A stretch of 64,000 nt of DNA from Promethearchaeota archaeon (GCA_011365055.1 RDOG01000002.1:124001-188000); one strand, 5' to 3'; counted from the stretch's first letter, positions 36,086 through 45,707 are shown. The notes: generated from the sequence alone by a model not told the origin. Numbers and translations: made by a program.

Positions 36086-37378
36086 TCACTCAATATCTAA
36101 TATACCCTTATAAATAATTTCATAAACTTCTGGAATCTCCACTTCCTCTAAACAAGAGAATGCAACTCTTATATCTGTATCATCAATTGCAATGACACCC
36201 AATCCGTATTTTTTTAATAGATGCTTTCTTAGATTTTCTGCATTTACCGTTTTTAATTTCATACACATGAAATAACCTGAATTAAACGGATAAGGCTCCC
36301 ATTTAATCATGTATTCTTCATTCTTATTTACTTCTATCACTTTTTTTGCTCTTTTTTCTAGTATAGCGATTTTTTCAGCTCTTTCTTGTTGAACAGTTTG
36401 AGAATTTAAGGATTTCAGCACAATTGATTGAGATAACCCAGAACAGTTGGAAATGTTAGAACGAATTGCTCCCATCGTCTTTTGTTCTATACAATCATAC
36501 ACTTCTTTTGGCGTGTTACCAGCAGAATAAGTGATGAACCCTACCCTTAAACCCCATACAAAATCCTCTTTGGTAGCACCATCAATTTTTATAGCTAATA
36601 AATTTGGATGAAGATCAGCAAATTTCGAAAAAATTGACTCTTTCAAAACATTATCTAAATAAAACATTCCGAAATATGCGTCATCAGATAATAGCACTAT
36701 TTTTCTCCCTTCATCTAGTTTTTCTTTTAAATTTTTTACTAATTCTTCTGCTTCTTTCTTTAATATTGAGTATCCAGTGGGATTATTCGGAAAATTAAGA
36801 AGAATTATTATTTTATCGCGTTTTATGGAATTTAACGTGTCTTGAAGACCTGTAAGGTTATACCCTCCTTTATGGAAGAAGGGATACACGTTCATATTTG
36901 CTTCATATTTAGTCTTAAAGATTAAATTGTAATTTCCCCATATCTTATCGGGTACAATAACATCATCACCTCTATCTACAAATAAATCTGCACTTAAACT
37001 CAAACCATGTGTTAATGCGTTTGTTACAACAGGAAGACTTGTATTTTTATTTTTTAATGATGGATTTTTTCTTAACATCTCTTCTTTCCATTTTATTCGG
37101 AGGTCCATGTTTCCCGATGCAGGAGCATAATTAACACTTTCATTTACAGTCAATCCATGAATTTGATTCATTATGGATTTCAAGTGCATTGGTTCACCTT
37201 TTTCTGTAGCAATTCCAATGGTTGCATTATACTTGTATGCTTGCTTTTTAGCTTCAGCACCTTGAAAAAGAATGCCTCGAGGAAAATAAATTTCTTTCCC
37301 AAACCGAGATAACAGTTCAAAGATTGTAGGATTGTATTTTTTGATGATTTCATTTAATTCATTAGCTATTGGATTCAT
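36086..37378 (-). CDS. PLP-dependent aminotransferase (class I/II)
   Basis: A 430-residue fold-type I aminotransferase. The pyridoxal-phosphate Lys is in IDGATKEDFVWGLRVGF, where the KEDF and following R are characteristic. NFPNNPTGY and SDDAYFGMFY supply the cofactor-binding Asn, Asp and Tyr. The N-terminal 45 residues include a family-typical FELLSRFGKEIYFPRGI stretch. It transfers an amino group between an amino acid and a 2-oxo acid; the substrates are not clear. AAGGAG precedes the ATG. Confidence 0.9.
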   Translation of the reverse strand: MNPIANELNEIIKKYNPTIFELLSRFGKEIYFPRGILFQGAEAKKQAYKYNATIGIATEKGEPMHLKSIMNQIHGLTVNESVNYAPASGNMDLRIKWKEEMLRKNPSLKNKNTSLPVVTNALTHGLSLSADLFVDRGDDVIVPDKIWGNYNLIFKTKYEANMNVYPFFHKGGYNLTGLQDTLNSIKRDKIIILLNFPNNPTGYSILKKEAEELVKNLKEKLDEGRKIVLLSDDAYFGMFYLDNVLKESIFSKFADLHPNLLAIKIDGATKEDFVWGLRVGFITYSAGNTPKEVYDCIEQKTMGAIRSNISNCSGLSQSIVLKSLNSQTVQQERAEKIAILEKRAKKVIEVNKNEEYMIKWEPYPFNSGYFMCMKLKTVNAENLRKHLLKKYGLGVIAIDDTDIRVAFSCLEEVEIPEVYEIIYKGILDIE

Positions 37379-37552
37379 TCTTAACTCCTTAACCTATTAA
37401 ATCTCTAACTTGTAACTCACCTAACTAATTTTATAGCGATTAGGTTTATCTCTTTAACTCTTTAGATATTAGAAATTCATAATTATAAAAAACTTTTCAG
37501 AAATCTAAAAAAAAAATAAAAAAAAATTTGATGTTTTCCATTCTTTGAAGGA

Positions 37553-38179
37553 TTATATTTTATATCTGTATCTATATTGATATCGATCAACAAATAATCG
37601 GTGATATACTAATCCTCCGAGCATACCGGATGCTCCGCATATTAAAATAGAAGGAATTGACATCACAAAAACCATTAAAGCTATCATCAAAGTAACTAAT
37701 AATCCATGGGCTCCCATCATAAATATACCAACTGAAAATAAAGCAATTAAAGTCATCACCAAAGAGGCAATATATACACCAATTCCAGTCCAAATCCCTA
37801 GAGAAAGACCTTTAATCCAATCTTTTTTAGCAATCATACCAATAATAAAACCAGTTACAACATAAGTGATAACTGAAGAAATTAAGATGGGTTCAAAAGT
37901 CACAACACCTGTATCTAATCCTATAAATGCAGGATTTAACATCCAAATATAGCCTACAGGACCAACTAAAGTGAATAACGTAAATCCTAAAATTGTTAGA
38001 TGGGCAACTTCAAGTGATGCAAAGACCTTTAATAATGCTTCTATAAAAAGACTTGCAGTAGTTCCAGATAATGTAAAGAAAAATAGAATACTTAAACCCA
38101 TTGCTATTAAAACTCCGATAGCTACTTTACCTAAGCTTATTCCAGTATCTTGTAGGTCGAATTCACCATAATCAGACAA
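37553..38179 (-). CDS. Integral membrane protein of unknown function
   Basis: A 208-residue protein with about five membrane helices (15-38, 45-75, 97-117, 122-147, 155-190). The N-terminal 12 residues are acidic and the C terminus is basic and Arg/Tyr-rich (RLFVDRYQYRYRYK). The Gly-rich helices with small side chains recall a channel or sensor. The start is TTG. No family is recognised. Confidence 0.55.
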   Translation of the reverse strand: MSDYGEFDLQDTGISLGKVAIGVLIAMGLSILFFFTLSGTTASLFIEALLKVFASLEVAHLTILGFTLFTLVGPVGYIWMLNPAFIGLDTGVVTFEPILISSVITYVVTGFIIGMIAKKDWIKGLSLGIWTGIGVYIASLVMTLIALFSVGIFMMGAHGLLVTLMIALMVFVMSIPSILICGASGMLGGLVYHRLFVDRYQYRYRYKI

Positions 38180-38286
38180 TTATTATACCAACCCGTCGTA
38201 AAATTATTGCTAAAGTATTAATTTTAATCAAGAAATAATAATTTGTTGCTTGAAATGACAACTAGTATAAGAGATTACTACTTGAT

Positions 38287-38700
38287 TCAAAAATCTTTTA
38301 AAACATCAAGAACGTTTTGATGCTCAGAAATCGCAGTGCGTATGGGATATAAATTCTTAATAAAATGCGAAATTTTTTCTAAATCCAATTCCATTTTATT
38401 TGATTTTTCCATAATTTTGTCAATAAAGTTTTTAGTTCGAACCAATACTCGTTCAGTTACATGATCGAATTCCATAGGAACAAATAAATTGAAAACATGT
38501 TGCAATTTCTCACGTTCTTCTTGGTATTTATCCTCTAAAAAGAATTTTGTGTTTCTAATTGCTTCAAAAACCAGATTGGGTATGTTAAATGGGTCCAATA
38601 AGTTCCCTAGAGTTTTTAATATGCGAACATGAAATGGATCTCTTAATGTGATTTTAATTTCTTCATAATCCAATTTGAATTCAATTTTTTTATTTCCCAT
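38287..38700 (-). CDS. Conserved-looking helical hypothetical protein
   Basis: A 137-residue soluble, mostly helical, charged protein, with strands near the start (KIEFKLDYEEIKITL). No motif or fold is recognised. It lies between a membrane-protein gene and the Fic-like gene, all leftward; 67 bases from the latter. Confidence 0.45.
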   Translation of the reverse strand: MGNKKIEFKLDYEEIKITLRDPFHVRILKTLGNLLDPFNIPNLVFEAIRNTKFFLEDKYQEEREKLQHVFNLFVPMEFDHVTERVLVRTKNFIDKIMEKSNKMELDLEKISHFIKNLYPIRTAISEHQNVLDVLKDF

Positions 38701-38767
38701 TTTCTCAACCGTTCTGTTCTATTTTACATTATATCTTGCTCTCTTTTTTATGTTTTGTTTCGGTTTT

Positions 38768-39211
38768 TTAAAAAGGTGAATCTCGAATTGAAACGAAATA
38801 ACGTTGTAACCAAGATCTAACACTTTCAACTTTTTTTATTTGATTTTGTTGAATTTTGATTAAGTAATTAACAATTTCTTCTTGCACAAACTCTTTATTA
38901 GATAAATTTGATGGGTCATAAAAATAATGATTATTTTTTTGAAGGAATCTAACGACAGTAATCCAACCAGTTCGTTTATGACCATCTTCAAATGGTTTTG
39001 GTTTTTCGCGTATGATATCAATAAGTAAAACTGCAGCCTTATGGTATATGTCACCCTCCTCATTTCGATAATGTTCTTCAATTTCTTGAATTCTTTTTTT
39101 CATCACGTAAACCTTGTTACGTCCGTATCGCCTCATAATTGCAATATGAATAGCAATTATTTCATTTGCATTGATATAAAATATTTCATGAGGTTTTATA
39201 ATAAAAGACAT
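38768..39211 (-). CDS. Fic/Doc-family protein with altered active-site motif
   Basis: A 147-residue Doc-like Fic domain. The core motif, normally H-x-F-x-D/E-G/A-N-x-R, reads K72-PFEDG-H-KRTG (residues 72-80): the catalytic His is Lys and the Asn of the anion loop is His, while Phe, Asp, Gly and Arg are kept. Fic enzymes AMPylate, and Doc phosphorylates, protein targets; a Lys in place of His should prevent normal catalysis. This may be a pseudo-enzyme. There is no Phd-like antitoxin next to it. AAGGA precedes the ATG; the gene follows the PfkB kinase gene by 18 bases. Confidence 0.7.
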   Translation of the reverse strand: MSFIIKPHEIFYINANEIIAIHIAIMRRYGRNKVYVMKKRIQEIEEHYRNEEGDIYHKAAVLLIDIIREKPKPFEDGHKRTGWITVVRFLQKNNHYFYDPSNLSNKEFVQEEIVNYLIKIQQNQIKKVESVRSWLQRYFVSIRDSPF

Positions 39212-39229
39212 TTTGACTATTCCTTATCT

Positions 39230-40147
39230 CTATTCTGGTCTTTTCAATTCAAATTGTTGGTTCATTCTAGTAAAAATCTGTTCTATGGTACCAAAATTAG
39301 AAGCACCCATTCCTTCAATTACAAATGATGCAGCAGCGCTAGCAAAATAACCTGCATCCAATAAATCATTGCATTCTAAATATCTTAAAATAAAAGCCGA
39401 AAAAAAAGTATCCCCCGCACCCGTTCGATCTACGCATTTAGACTTTGTTGCAGGAATATCAATTGAAAAATTATTATGAAAAATTGTACTTCCTCTTAAA
39501 CCATTTGTCACTAAAATCACTTCTGGTCCCATATCACTGATATTTTTTAGCACTTGTAAGAGATATTTAGTTTTATCAATACCTATAGCAGAAAGTAATT
39601 CTTTAAGAGAACCTTTAAGATATTGGATTTTATTTAAATATACATCCATCTCAGGCCAATAGCGATGAATTATGTGATTTTGTTGATCAGTATCCCTAAT
39701 AAATCCTTGTATTTCCAATCCCATAGGAATTTTTTTCTTAAATATTTTTTCTAACACGCCAATTTCAATTTCACCAATGACAGATCCTATTAATACTACT
39801 TTTGTTTCTAAAGCGTCATCTGGTATTTCAGATTCTTTTATAACATGACCTCTGTTTAAAAGAATTAATTCTCGTTCATTATTTTTTTTAGTTGTATGAT
39901 GAAATCTCGTTTGTTTTTGATTAGATTTAATTTTATAAATAGTAATATTTTCTTGATTCAAAATTTTTAACAAGTCATTTGACAAATCTGGGCCAAATGG
40001 ACTTATTATAGCTACTTTTTTATTCATTTTATTAGCCGATAATGCAACATAGGCGGAAGTTCCACCTAAATATAAGGTTTCTTCATTTTTAACTTCATTT
40101 TTAATGTGATCAATACATAAGTTGCCTATCACAGTTAAGTCATACAC
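39230..40147 (-). CDS. PfkB/ribokinase-family sugar kinase
   Basis: A 305-residue kinase. The N-terminal Gly motif (YLGGTSAYVALSANKM) and the C-terminal DRTGAGDTFFSAF anion-hole motif, with catalytic Asp, are present. The lid segment is short. It would phosphorylate a sugar or nucleoside at a primary hydroxyl with ATP; the substrate is unclear. The start is GTG, 6 bases after the stop of the helical gene upstream, so the two are likely co-transcribed. Confidence 0.85.
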   Translation of the reverse strand: MYDLTVIGNLCIDHIKNEVKNEETLYLGGTSAYVALSANKMNKKVAIISPFGPDLSNDLLKILNQENITIYKIKSNQKQTRFHHTTKKNNERELILLNRGHVIKESEIPDDALETKVVLIGSVIGEIEIGVLEKIFKKKIPMGLEIQGFIRDTDQQNHIIHRYWPEMDVYLNKIQYLKGSLKELLSAIGIDKTKYLLQVLKNISDMGPEVILVTNGLRGSTIFHNNFSIDIPATKSKCVDRTGAGDTFFSAFILRYLECNDLLDAGYFASAAASFVIEGMGASNFGTIEQIFTRMNQQFELKRPE

Positions 40148-40153
40148 GAATGT

Positions 40154-40507
40154 TCACTTTTTCAATAGCTCTTGATGTGAAATTGCACCTATAGAGGTAG
40201 ATTTAGTTAAAGCGTCTCTAACCATGTTTGAAACATGATCCAAGTTCGCCTTATCAAATATATTAATAGATTCGATTAATTTTTGTCTTATTTCATTAAA
40301 ATATTTGTGTTTACCTACCTTAATGGCAATTTCAGTCTCCCGCAGAGTAATTTCAAGTACCCATTTCATAACGATTTCTGCTTTTAATTCTTTATCTTTT
40401 CCTTGAGATTCAAACTTATTAATTAAATCTAAAACTAATAATAGGAATTCTTTGACAATTTCTGCATGAGTAAATTGATAGATTTTTTCATCTATATCAT
40501 TAATCAT
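40154..40507 (-). CDS. Helical protein of unknown function
   Basis: A 117-residue, largely helical protein (FTHAEIVKEFLLLVLDLINKF, then AEIVMKWVLEITLRETEIAI). No motif is recognised. The ATG at 40507 is preferred over GTG 40519 because GGTGA lies 6 bases before it. It is followed after 6 bases by the PfkB kinase gene, suggesting an operon. Confidence 0.5.
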   Translation of the reverse strand: MINDIDEKIYQFTHAEIVKEFLLLVLDLINKFESQGKDKELKAEIVMKWVLEITLRETEIAIKVGKHKYFNEIRQKLIESINIFDKANLDHVSNMVRDALTKSTSIGAISHQELLKK

Positions 40508-40535
40508 AAATTTCACCAAGAAAATAGTCGAATAA

Positions 40536-41012
40536 TTAGATTTTCTTTTTAATTTTTTTTGTTTTATATTTATTTTTATATTTATCTTTTGCTTTATTTA
40601 TCCATTCCTTTATCTTTTCGAATTCAATTCCAGAATCTTCAGATAAAAGTTTTGGATTTTCTTGAGATAAGTCCTTTATGCCAAAAACACCTGCATTTCT
40701 TAATTTAGTTGCTTCTTTCATTGAAATATTTAGAAATTCGCTAATATATTTAATGGGATCAAATTCTGCTTTTTCATCTTTCTCCTTTTTTGTACCATCT
40801 TCACCTTTATCCAAATTTTTTGCTTCATCGATCCATTTTTGTATTGTTGCAGGTGATTCTCCAATTTTTTTTGAAATTCCTTGATAATCACATGAAATTA
40901 AATCCATTAATGAATGAATTCCGCTCATATATAATTTTAGGGCAGACTTTCTATCAATTTCTTTAACTTTTGTCAATATTTCAAGTATCTTTTCTCGATC
41001 ATCTTTACTCAT
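40536..41012 (-). CDS. Tandem helix-hairpin-helix protein (DUF4332-like)
   Basis: A 158-residue protein built of two similar halves. Each has an HhH-like segment: ALKLYMSGIHSLMDLI then IGESPATIQKWIDEAKN, and ATKLRNAGVFGIKDLSQ then EFEKIKEWINKAKD. A Lys/Glu-rich linker joins them, and the C terminus is a Lys-rich tail. The paired helix-hairpin-helix layout suggests DNA or nucleic acid binding, as in DUF4332-type proteins. The ATG at 41012 has GGATGGA 6 bases upstream; TTG 41027 is an alternative. Confidence 0.6.
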   Translation of the reverse strand: MSKDDREKILEILTKVKEIDRKSALKLYMSGIHSLMDLISCDYQGISKKIGESPATIQKWIDEAKNLDKGEDGTKKEKDEKAEFDPIKYISEFLNISMKEATKLRNAGVFGIKDLSQENPKLLSEDSGIEFEKIKEWINKAKDKYKNKYKTKKIKKKI

Positions 41013-41138
41013 TTGTAATCCATCCAAATCCTACAATTAGAAAGCAATGATAAACATATCATAATAAAAAACAAGAGTACCTATATAAGAGTTCATTTGA
41101 ATTTTATCAAATAAAAATCATTAAAAAATTAAAAAGAT

Positions 41139-41417
41139 TTAAATTCGGCCGCCTTTTTTACGTTCATCCTTTGCCCTAATCTTCACCATACCATAATGAA
41201 CTGCACATTTAACACAGTAATATTTTACGGTCTGTTGTCGTGAAAATTGGGCTCCTTGGTCTTTAAGCTCTTTAACCAATTTAGGATCCACTAAGCTTTT
41301 ATAAGTTGTTTTTTTCTTTGCTTTATCCCTTGGAACTTGACGACCACATTTGGCACACTGAACTGTTCCAGCCGCTCCTCCCTTTGATCTTCCACCAGAC
41401 TTTCTTTTTTTCGGCAT
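41139..41417 (-). CDS. rps26e: Small ribosomal subunit protein eS26
   Basis: A 92-residue protein starting MPKKRKSGGR, the eS26 N terminus, with zinc ligands C21-x2-C24 and C68-x2-C71 (YYCVKCAVHYGMVKIRAKDERK), as in eukaryotic and some archaeal eS26. It binds near the mRNA exit site of the small ribosomal subunit. The protein is restricted to eukaryotes and a few archaeal groups, including Asgard archaea. An in-frame ATG at 41465 would add 16 residues; the ATG at 41417 matches the family and has AGGAT upstream. Confidence 0.92.
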   Translation of the reverse strand: MPKKRKSGGRSKGGAAGTVQCAKCGRQVPRDKAKKKTTYKSLVDPKLVKELKDQGAQFSRQQTVKYYCVKCAVHYGMVKIRAKDERKKGGRI

Positions 41418-42238
41418 TTTTATCCTTATCTTTTCTTTGATTTCTTTAGAGTAATAAATAATCATAAATAAAAATTTAATTTTTTCATATTTTATATAAT
41501 AATTCTAAAAAATAAGGAATTTAAAAATCTTTATTAATTTTTTTATTTCTTTGATAAACGCTCTAAATTGTAAAAATTAAGTGATTTTATAGCATTTCCC
41601 TTGAGAAATTGAAAATATTTATTGTTTAATCTACTGATCAGAAATTTGGAAAAAATATATTAAATATGAATATTATGAATATGGATATTATTTACACCCA
41701 GTATGTGTAGTAGCCGAGTATGTTGATCAAGAATATATATAAGTATTTCTATTAGACATTAATTATACAAATTATTAATGAAATAAACCTTGCTTTCAGA
41801 CAAAAAAAAGGATATTTGATAAAGAATATTGATTGATTTTATAATATATTTTTTTAATTTAAAGCATTCAAATAGAATGTAATGTAAATTAAAACAAATA
41901 TGGGTAAAAAAAAATATCTATAATACAACACTTTTCAATAAAAATATTTAAAATTATACAAATCTACACAACACATTTAAATAAACAGTAATAACAAATA
42001 ATTATTGGTCCACTCTACGATTTAATTATATGATTGTTATAACTTTGTTAGACGATAACATCGAAGTATTATTTAAAAATAATAATTTAGATTAGAATTA
42101 GTACCAATTAGAGTAGAATTAGTACCAAAAATAAGATATAAAATACACAAAAATTTGAATTCATAATTAATGAGAGAGAGATTTCATATTCAATTAACTA
42201 AATTTATAATATATGTATAAATGAAGGTAAGAAAAGAA
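41418..42238. other. Long AT-rich intergenic region upstream of TFB gene
   Basis: About 800 bases without a convincing gene. It is AT-rich except for a short, more GC-rich island near 41694-41722 (CACCCAGTATGTGTAGTAGCCGAG lies within it, in part). A 14-base direct repeat lies at 42094-42128. Such spacers may hold regulatory sites or a small RNA, but nothing certain is seen. Confidence 0.4.
42094..42128 (+). repeat. Direct repeat upstream of TFB gene
   Basis: AGAATTAGTACCAA occurs at 42094-42107 and 42115-42128, a 21-base period (two helical turns). It lies 110-145 bases before the TFB start and could be a regulator site. Confidence 0.4.
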
Positions 42239-43174
42239 ATGAATAATCCTGATTCAGAAAATGGAAGTTCTCCGAATATTTGTCCTGAGTGTGGAAATGA
42301 TGATGTTCACATTGATCACTCAAGAGGAGAAGTAATTTGTTCAGCTTGTGGTATTGTGATTAATGATCGAATTATTGATCAAGGACCAGAATGGAGAGCT
42401 TTTACAAGTGATGAAAGAGATAAGAGAGCTCGTGTTGGTTCACCCACATCATATACCATACACGATAAAGGTCTTTCAACAATGATTGATTGGCATGATA
42501 AGGACATTTACGGAAAGAAGCTTCCACCAAAAACGAGAGCACAAGTATATAGAATGAGAAAATGGCAAATTAGGACTAGAGTTCATTCCAGCATCGCCAG
42601 AAATTTAGCTCAAGCGATGGCGGAACTCGATAGGTTATCTTCCCAATTAGGAATTCCAAAAGGTGTAAAGGAGACTTCTGCTGTAATGTACAGAAGAGCA
42701 ATTGAACGTAGATTAATAAGAGGTCGGAGTATTGAGGCAATGGTTGCTGCTGCGGTATATGCAAGCTGCAGAATTAGAAAGGTTCCAAGGACTTTAGACG
42801 AATTAGCGAAATACACCAGGATAAATAAGAAGGAATTGGGCAGGAGTTACCGCTTGATGATTCAAAAATTAGGTATCAACATCCCTACTGCAAATGCAAA
42901 AGACTTCATTTCCAGGTTTGGAGCAGATTTAAATTTATCAGGTAGAATTCAGAAAAAAGCTTGCGAATTGTTAGATTTAGCGAGTGAAAAAGGTATTACT
43001 GCCGGAAAAGATCCAACAGGATTAGCTGCTGCTGCAATCTATATTGTAGGAATTTTAGAAGGTGAAAGACGAACGCAGAGAAAAATTGCAGAAGTAGCTC
43101 ACGTAACTGAAGTTACCATAAGAAATAGATATAAAGAATTAATCAAGAAACTTAGAATTTCAGTAGAAGTCTAA
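42239..43174 (+). CDS. tfb: Transcription initiation factor TFB (TFIIB)
   Basis: A 311-residue TFB. N-terminal zinc ribbon: C15-x2-C18 and C34-x2-C37 (ICPECGN, ICSACGIV). The B-reader follows (GPEWRAFTSDERDKRARVG). Two cyclin-like repeats lie at about 115-200 and 215-305 (ARNLAQAMAELDRL; DPTGLAAAAIYIVGI). It recruits RNA polymerase to TBP-bound TATA/BRE promoters. An ATG at 42221 is in frame; the ATG at 42239 is preceded by AAGGTAAG and is preferred. Long AT-rich leader with a direct repeat upstream. Confidence 0.95.
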   Translation: MNNPDSENGSSPNICPECGNDDVHIDHSRGEVICSACGIVINDRIIDQGPEWRAFTSDERDKRARVGSPTSYTIHDKGLSTMIDWHDKDIYGKKLPPKTRAQVYRMRKWQIRTRVHSSIARNLAQAMAELDRLSSQLGIPKGVKETSAVMYRRAIERRLIRGRSIEAMVAAAVYASCRIRKVPRTLDELAKYTRINKKELGRSYRLMIQKLGINIPTANAKDFISRFGADLNLSGRIQKKACELLDLASEKGITAGKDPTGLAAAAIYIVGILEGERRTQRKIAEVAHVTEVTIRNRYKELIKKLRISVEV

Positions 43175-43259
43175 AACTTCTATTTTTCATTATTACTTTT
43201 TTTTATTATTTTTTCAAAATAGAGAATTCTTTTTATAAAATAAATAATTAAGGTAATTC

Positions 43260-43556
43260 ATGGCTTTTCTTAAAAAATATATATTACACCACTTGTTTTT
43301 AGGAATAATATTGATTATCGAGGGCATTTTGCTAATTTTAAAGTTAAAACCAATCCATTTAATTTGGGGAGTAGTTTATTTAGTAATAGGTATCATATTA
43401 TTTATTGATGACCTTCTAGCAGAAACAAAAGATATTTCAATGATGAAAAAACTTCCTAATAAAATTCAAGAAGAAAACACATTAAAAACTATTGGATTGA
43501 TCATCTTTATTTTAACGTTAATATGGTTCATATTATTATTTTTTATCTTTAATTAA
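43260..43556 (+). CDS. Small three-helix membrane protein
   Basis: A 98-residue protein with membrane segments at about 8-28, 33-50 and 75-97. A charged loop (DDLLAETKDISMMKKLPNK) separates the last two. No family is recognised. AAGGT precedes the ATG. Its end overlaps the convergent acetyltransferase gene by 21 bases. Confidence 0.5.
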   Translation: MAFLKKYILHHLFLGIILIIEGILLILKLKPIHLIWGVVYLVIGIILFIDDLLAETKDISMMKKLPNKIQEENTLKTIGLIIFILTLIWFILLFFIFN

Positions 43557-44018
43557 TTTTTTAAAACCTAATATTTTAATGTAATTTAACGTCTTAATGT
43601 TATGTTTATTTACAGTACAACAAATTTTTTCATATTCGTGTTGTTTCATGTAGAAAATCAACGTTTCTAATAGTTTTGTGGCAACACCCTTACTTCTAAA
43701 CTCTTTAATGACACCTAAATACGCTAAAAGCAGAGTTTTTTCGTCTATTGGTGCAGTTATGATGAAGCCCACAATATTATCTTGGACCTTTGCAATGAAG
43801 GAAGAGTTTGAACTATTAAAAGGCATATTTTCCAATTCTTCGCCCTTGATTTCATCAAGTTCATTTGGAAATATTTCTTTATAAATTTTAACAACCGAGT
43901 TAAATTCTGATTTATTTTTTATCGTCGATATTACAATATCCGTTTCTAACTTCGATTTTGGAAAACATATATCGCAAATAATTATCTCAAAATCGTGATA
44001 GTTATCATACATCATCAT
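43536..44018 (-). CDS. GNAT-family acetyltransferase
   Basis: A 160-residue N-acetyltransferase. The acetyl-CoA pyrophosphate loop is in the GVIKEFRSKGVATKLLETLI segment, the R-x2-G-x-G/A signature, preceded by LLLAYLGV and followed by NYIKILGFKKL. GNAT enzymes transfer acetyl groups to amines of proteins, antibiotics or metabolites; the target is unknown. It lies 14 bases after the thermosome-like gene in the same direction. Confidence 0.8.
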   Translation of the reverse strand: MMMYDNYHDFEIIICDICFPKSKLETDIVISTIKNKSEFNSVVKIYKEIFPNELDEIKGEELENMPFNSSNSSFIAKVQDNIVGFIITAPIDEKTLLLAYLGVIKEFRSKGVATKLLETLIFYMKQHEYEKICCTVNKHNIKTLNYIKILGFKKLIKDKK

Positions 44019-44032
44019 TCATTTAAAAATAC

Positions 44033-45703
44033 TTATCTATCTTGATCTTTGTAATATTCTTCCCAAGCTTCTTCTTCTTCAAGTGCCAATTCATGCTCGG
44101 CAGGTTGGGCATATATGATATCATCAATTTTTAAGATTGCGCAAGCAAGTTCAGTAGCTGCTTGTAAAGCTTCTTTTTTGTTTACTAATGGTTCTATAAT
44201 TCCCGATTTTGCCATATCAATGGGATTTACATCAGATAGATTGACACCATAATTCTTACCTTCAGTTTTAGAGTGTATGCTTTTCAACTTAATTAAAACA
44301 TCATTGGGGTTATTTCCAGAACTTTCAGCAAGGGTAAATGGTATTATTTCCATGCATTTTGCAAAAGTATCAATTACTAATTGTTCCTTACCAGAAAAAG
44401 TTCTTGAATGTGCACGTATATTTTTAGATATTTCTAAATCGACTGCGCCTCCCCCTGGAATTATTTTTTTAGTTTCCAAAAGGTTTTTAGCATTATGGAG
44501 GGCATTATTAATCCTTCGTTCGGATTCATAAATGATATAATCACTAGAACCCCTTATTAATATAGTTACAGCTTTAGGATTTTTGCATCCTTTGACTAAA
44601 ATTACATCCTTACTTCCGATTCTTGTTTTTTCAACGATATCTGCGCTCCCTAATGCTTCGGGAGAAATATAATCTAAATTTTTTATAAGTTTTGCACCTG
44701 AAGCCTTAGCAATTTTTTCAAGATCCCAACCTCTCACCCATTTTGCATTTAAGATTCCCGCTTTTTTTAGATAAGGTGCTAATTTATAATGCAAGTCTCG
44801 CCTTGAAAAAATAACATTTGCACCTGCGTCAATAACTTTTTGGATTTTTAATTTCAAATATTTAATTTGTTCTGATAAAACTTGTTCGTATTCTTTTAAA
44901 GATTTTAATTTAAGCGATTGCTTTTTCATGTCAGAAAATTTAAATTTTTTAGGTTCAATAGATGGTTCGATACAAGCGATTTTAGCATTTTTTACTTGTT
45001 TTATCTCATCTGGGTCATCCGATTTGAGATCAATGACCATTCCATCTATTAATTCGATATCACTATCACCTCTCCCTTGAATTGCCAAAATGTGCACGTT
45101 ATCTTTTACATTGATTTTTACATGATCATCATGATCTTCTTTGATAAAATCTATCGTCTTAATAACAATATCTTCTATTTTTTTAGTTAAATCTCGATCA
45201 AATTTTTGATTTAAGGTAGTTTCAACCACTCTTTTTATGATATCTTGAGAAATTCCAACATCATATAAAGCAGAATCCTCAATTATTTTAAGAGATTCAT
45301 CTAAAGCATCTTGATACCCTTGGATTATTATATTTTGATGTACCCCTTGATCCATCAACTCTATTTGTGCCTTTTTTAAAAGTTCACCAGCATATATCAT
45401 GGCAGTCTTAGTAGTATCTCCAATTTCATCTTCCATATTTCGTACCAATTTATCAAGCATTTTGGCGGCGGGATGCCTCACTTCAAAATTCTTCATTATA
45501 GTCCCGCCATGATTACTGATAATGATCTCATTAACAGGATCAATAATTAGCTTATCATAACCTAAAGGACCGAGTGTAGTCCTAATCAATTCGGAAATGA
45601 CGCAAACTGCAAGAATATTAAATCTTTGTGCTTCATTTCCAACCATTCTATCGTTTTTTTTCTTCATAAATAGGAATGGTTTTCCTTGGGGAATAAACTC
45701 CAT
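44033..45703 (-). CDS. Divergent group II chaperonin (thermosome/CCT-like), ATP site altered
   Basis: A 556-residue chaperonin with intact overall order: RTTLGPLGYDKLIID near residue 45, EVRHPAAKML, IAGELLKKA-like YAGELLKKA, apical domain and PGGGA (about 416-420), and IIYAQPAEHE near the end. ATP-site residues differ from the family: NDGAT is NHGGT (64-68), GDGTTT is GDTTKT (95-100), and the catalytic Asp in the HVVDE-like segment is Tyr392 (YIIYE). It should bind but probably not hydrolyse ATP normally. It may be an accessory subunit or a chaperonin-derived scaffold. It starts 4 bases after the longin/GTPase gene. Confidence 0.85.
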   Translation of the reverse strand: MEFIPQGKPFLFMKKKNDRMVGNEAQRFNILAVCVISELIRTTLGPLGYDKLIIDPVNEIIISNHGGTIMKNFEVRHPAAKMLDKLVRNMEDEIGDTTKTAMIYAGELLKKAQIELMDQGVHQNIIIQGYQDALDESLKIIEDSALYDVGISQDIIKRVVETTLNQKFDRDLTKKIEDIVIKTIDFIKEDHDDHVKINVKDNVHILAIQGRGDSDIELIDGMVIDLKSDDPDEIKQVKNAKIACIEPSIEPKKFKFSDMKKQSLKLKSLKEYEQVLSEQIKYLKLKIQKVIDAGANVIFSRRDLHYKLAPYLKKAGILNAKWVRGWDLEKIAKASGAKLIKNLDYISPEALGSADIVEKTRIGSKDVILVKGCKNPKAVTILIRGSSDYIIYESERRINNALHNAKNLLETKKIIPGGGAVDLEISKNIRAHSRTFSGKEQLVIDTFAKCMEIIPFTLAESSGNNPNDVLIKLKSIHSKTEGKNYGVNLSDVNPIDMAKSGIIEPLVNKKEALQAATELACAILKIDDIIYAQPAEHELALEEEEAWEEYYKDQDR

Positions 45704-45707
45704 AACA

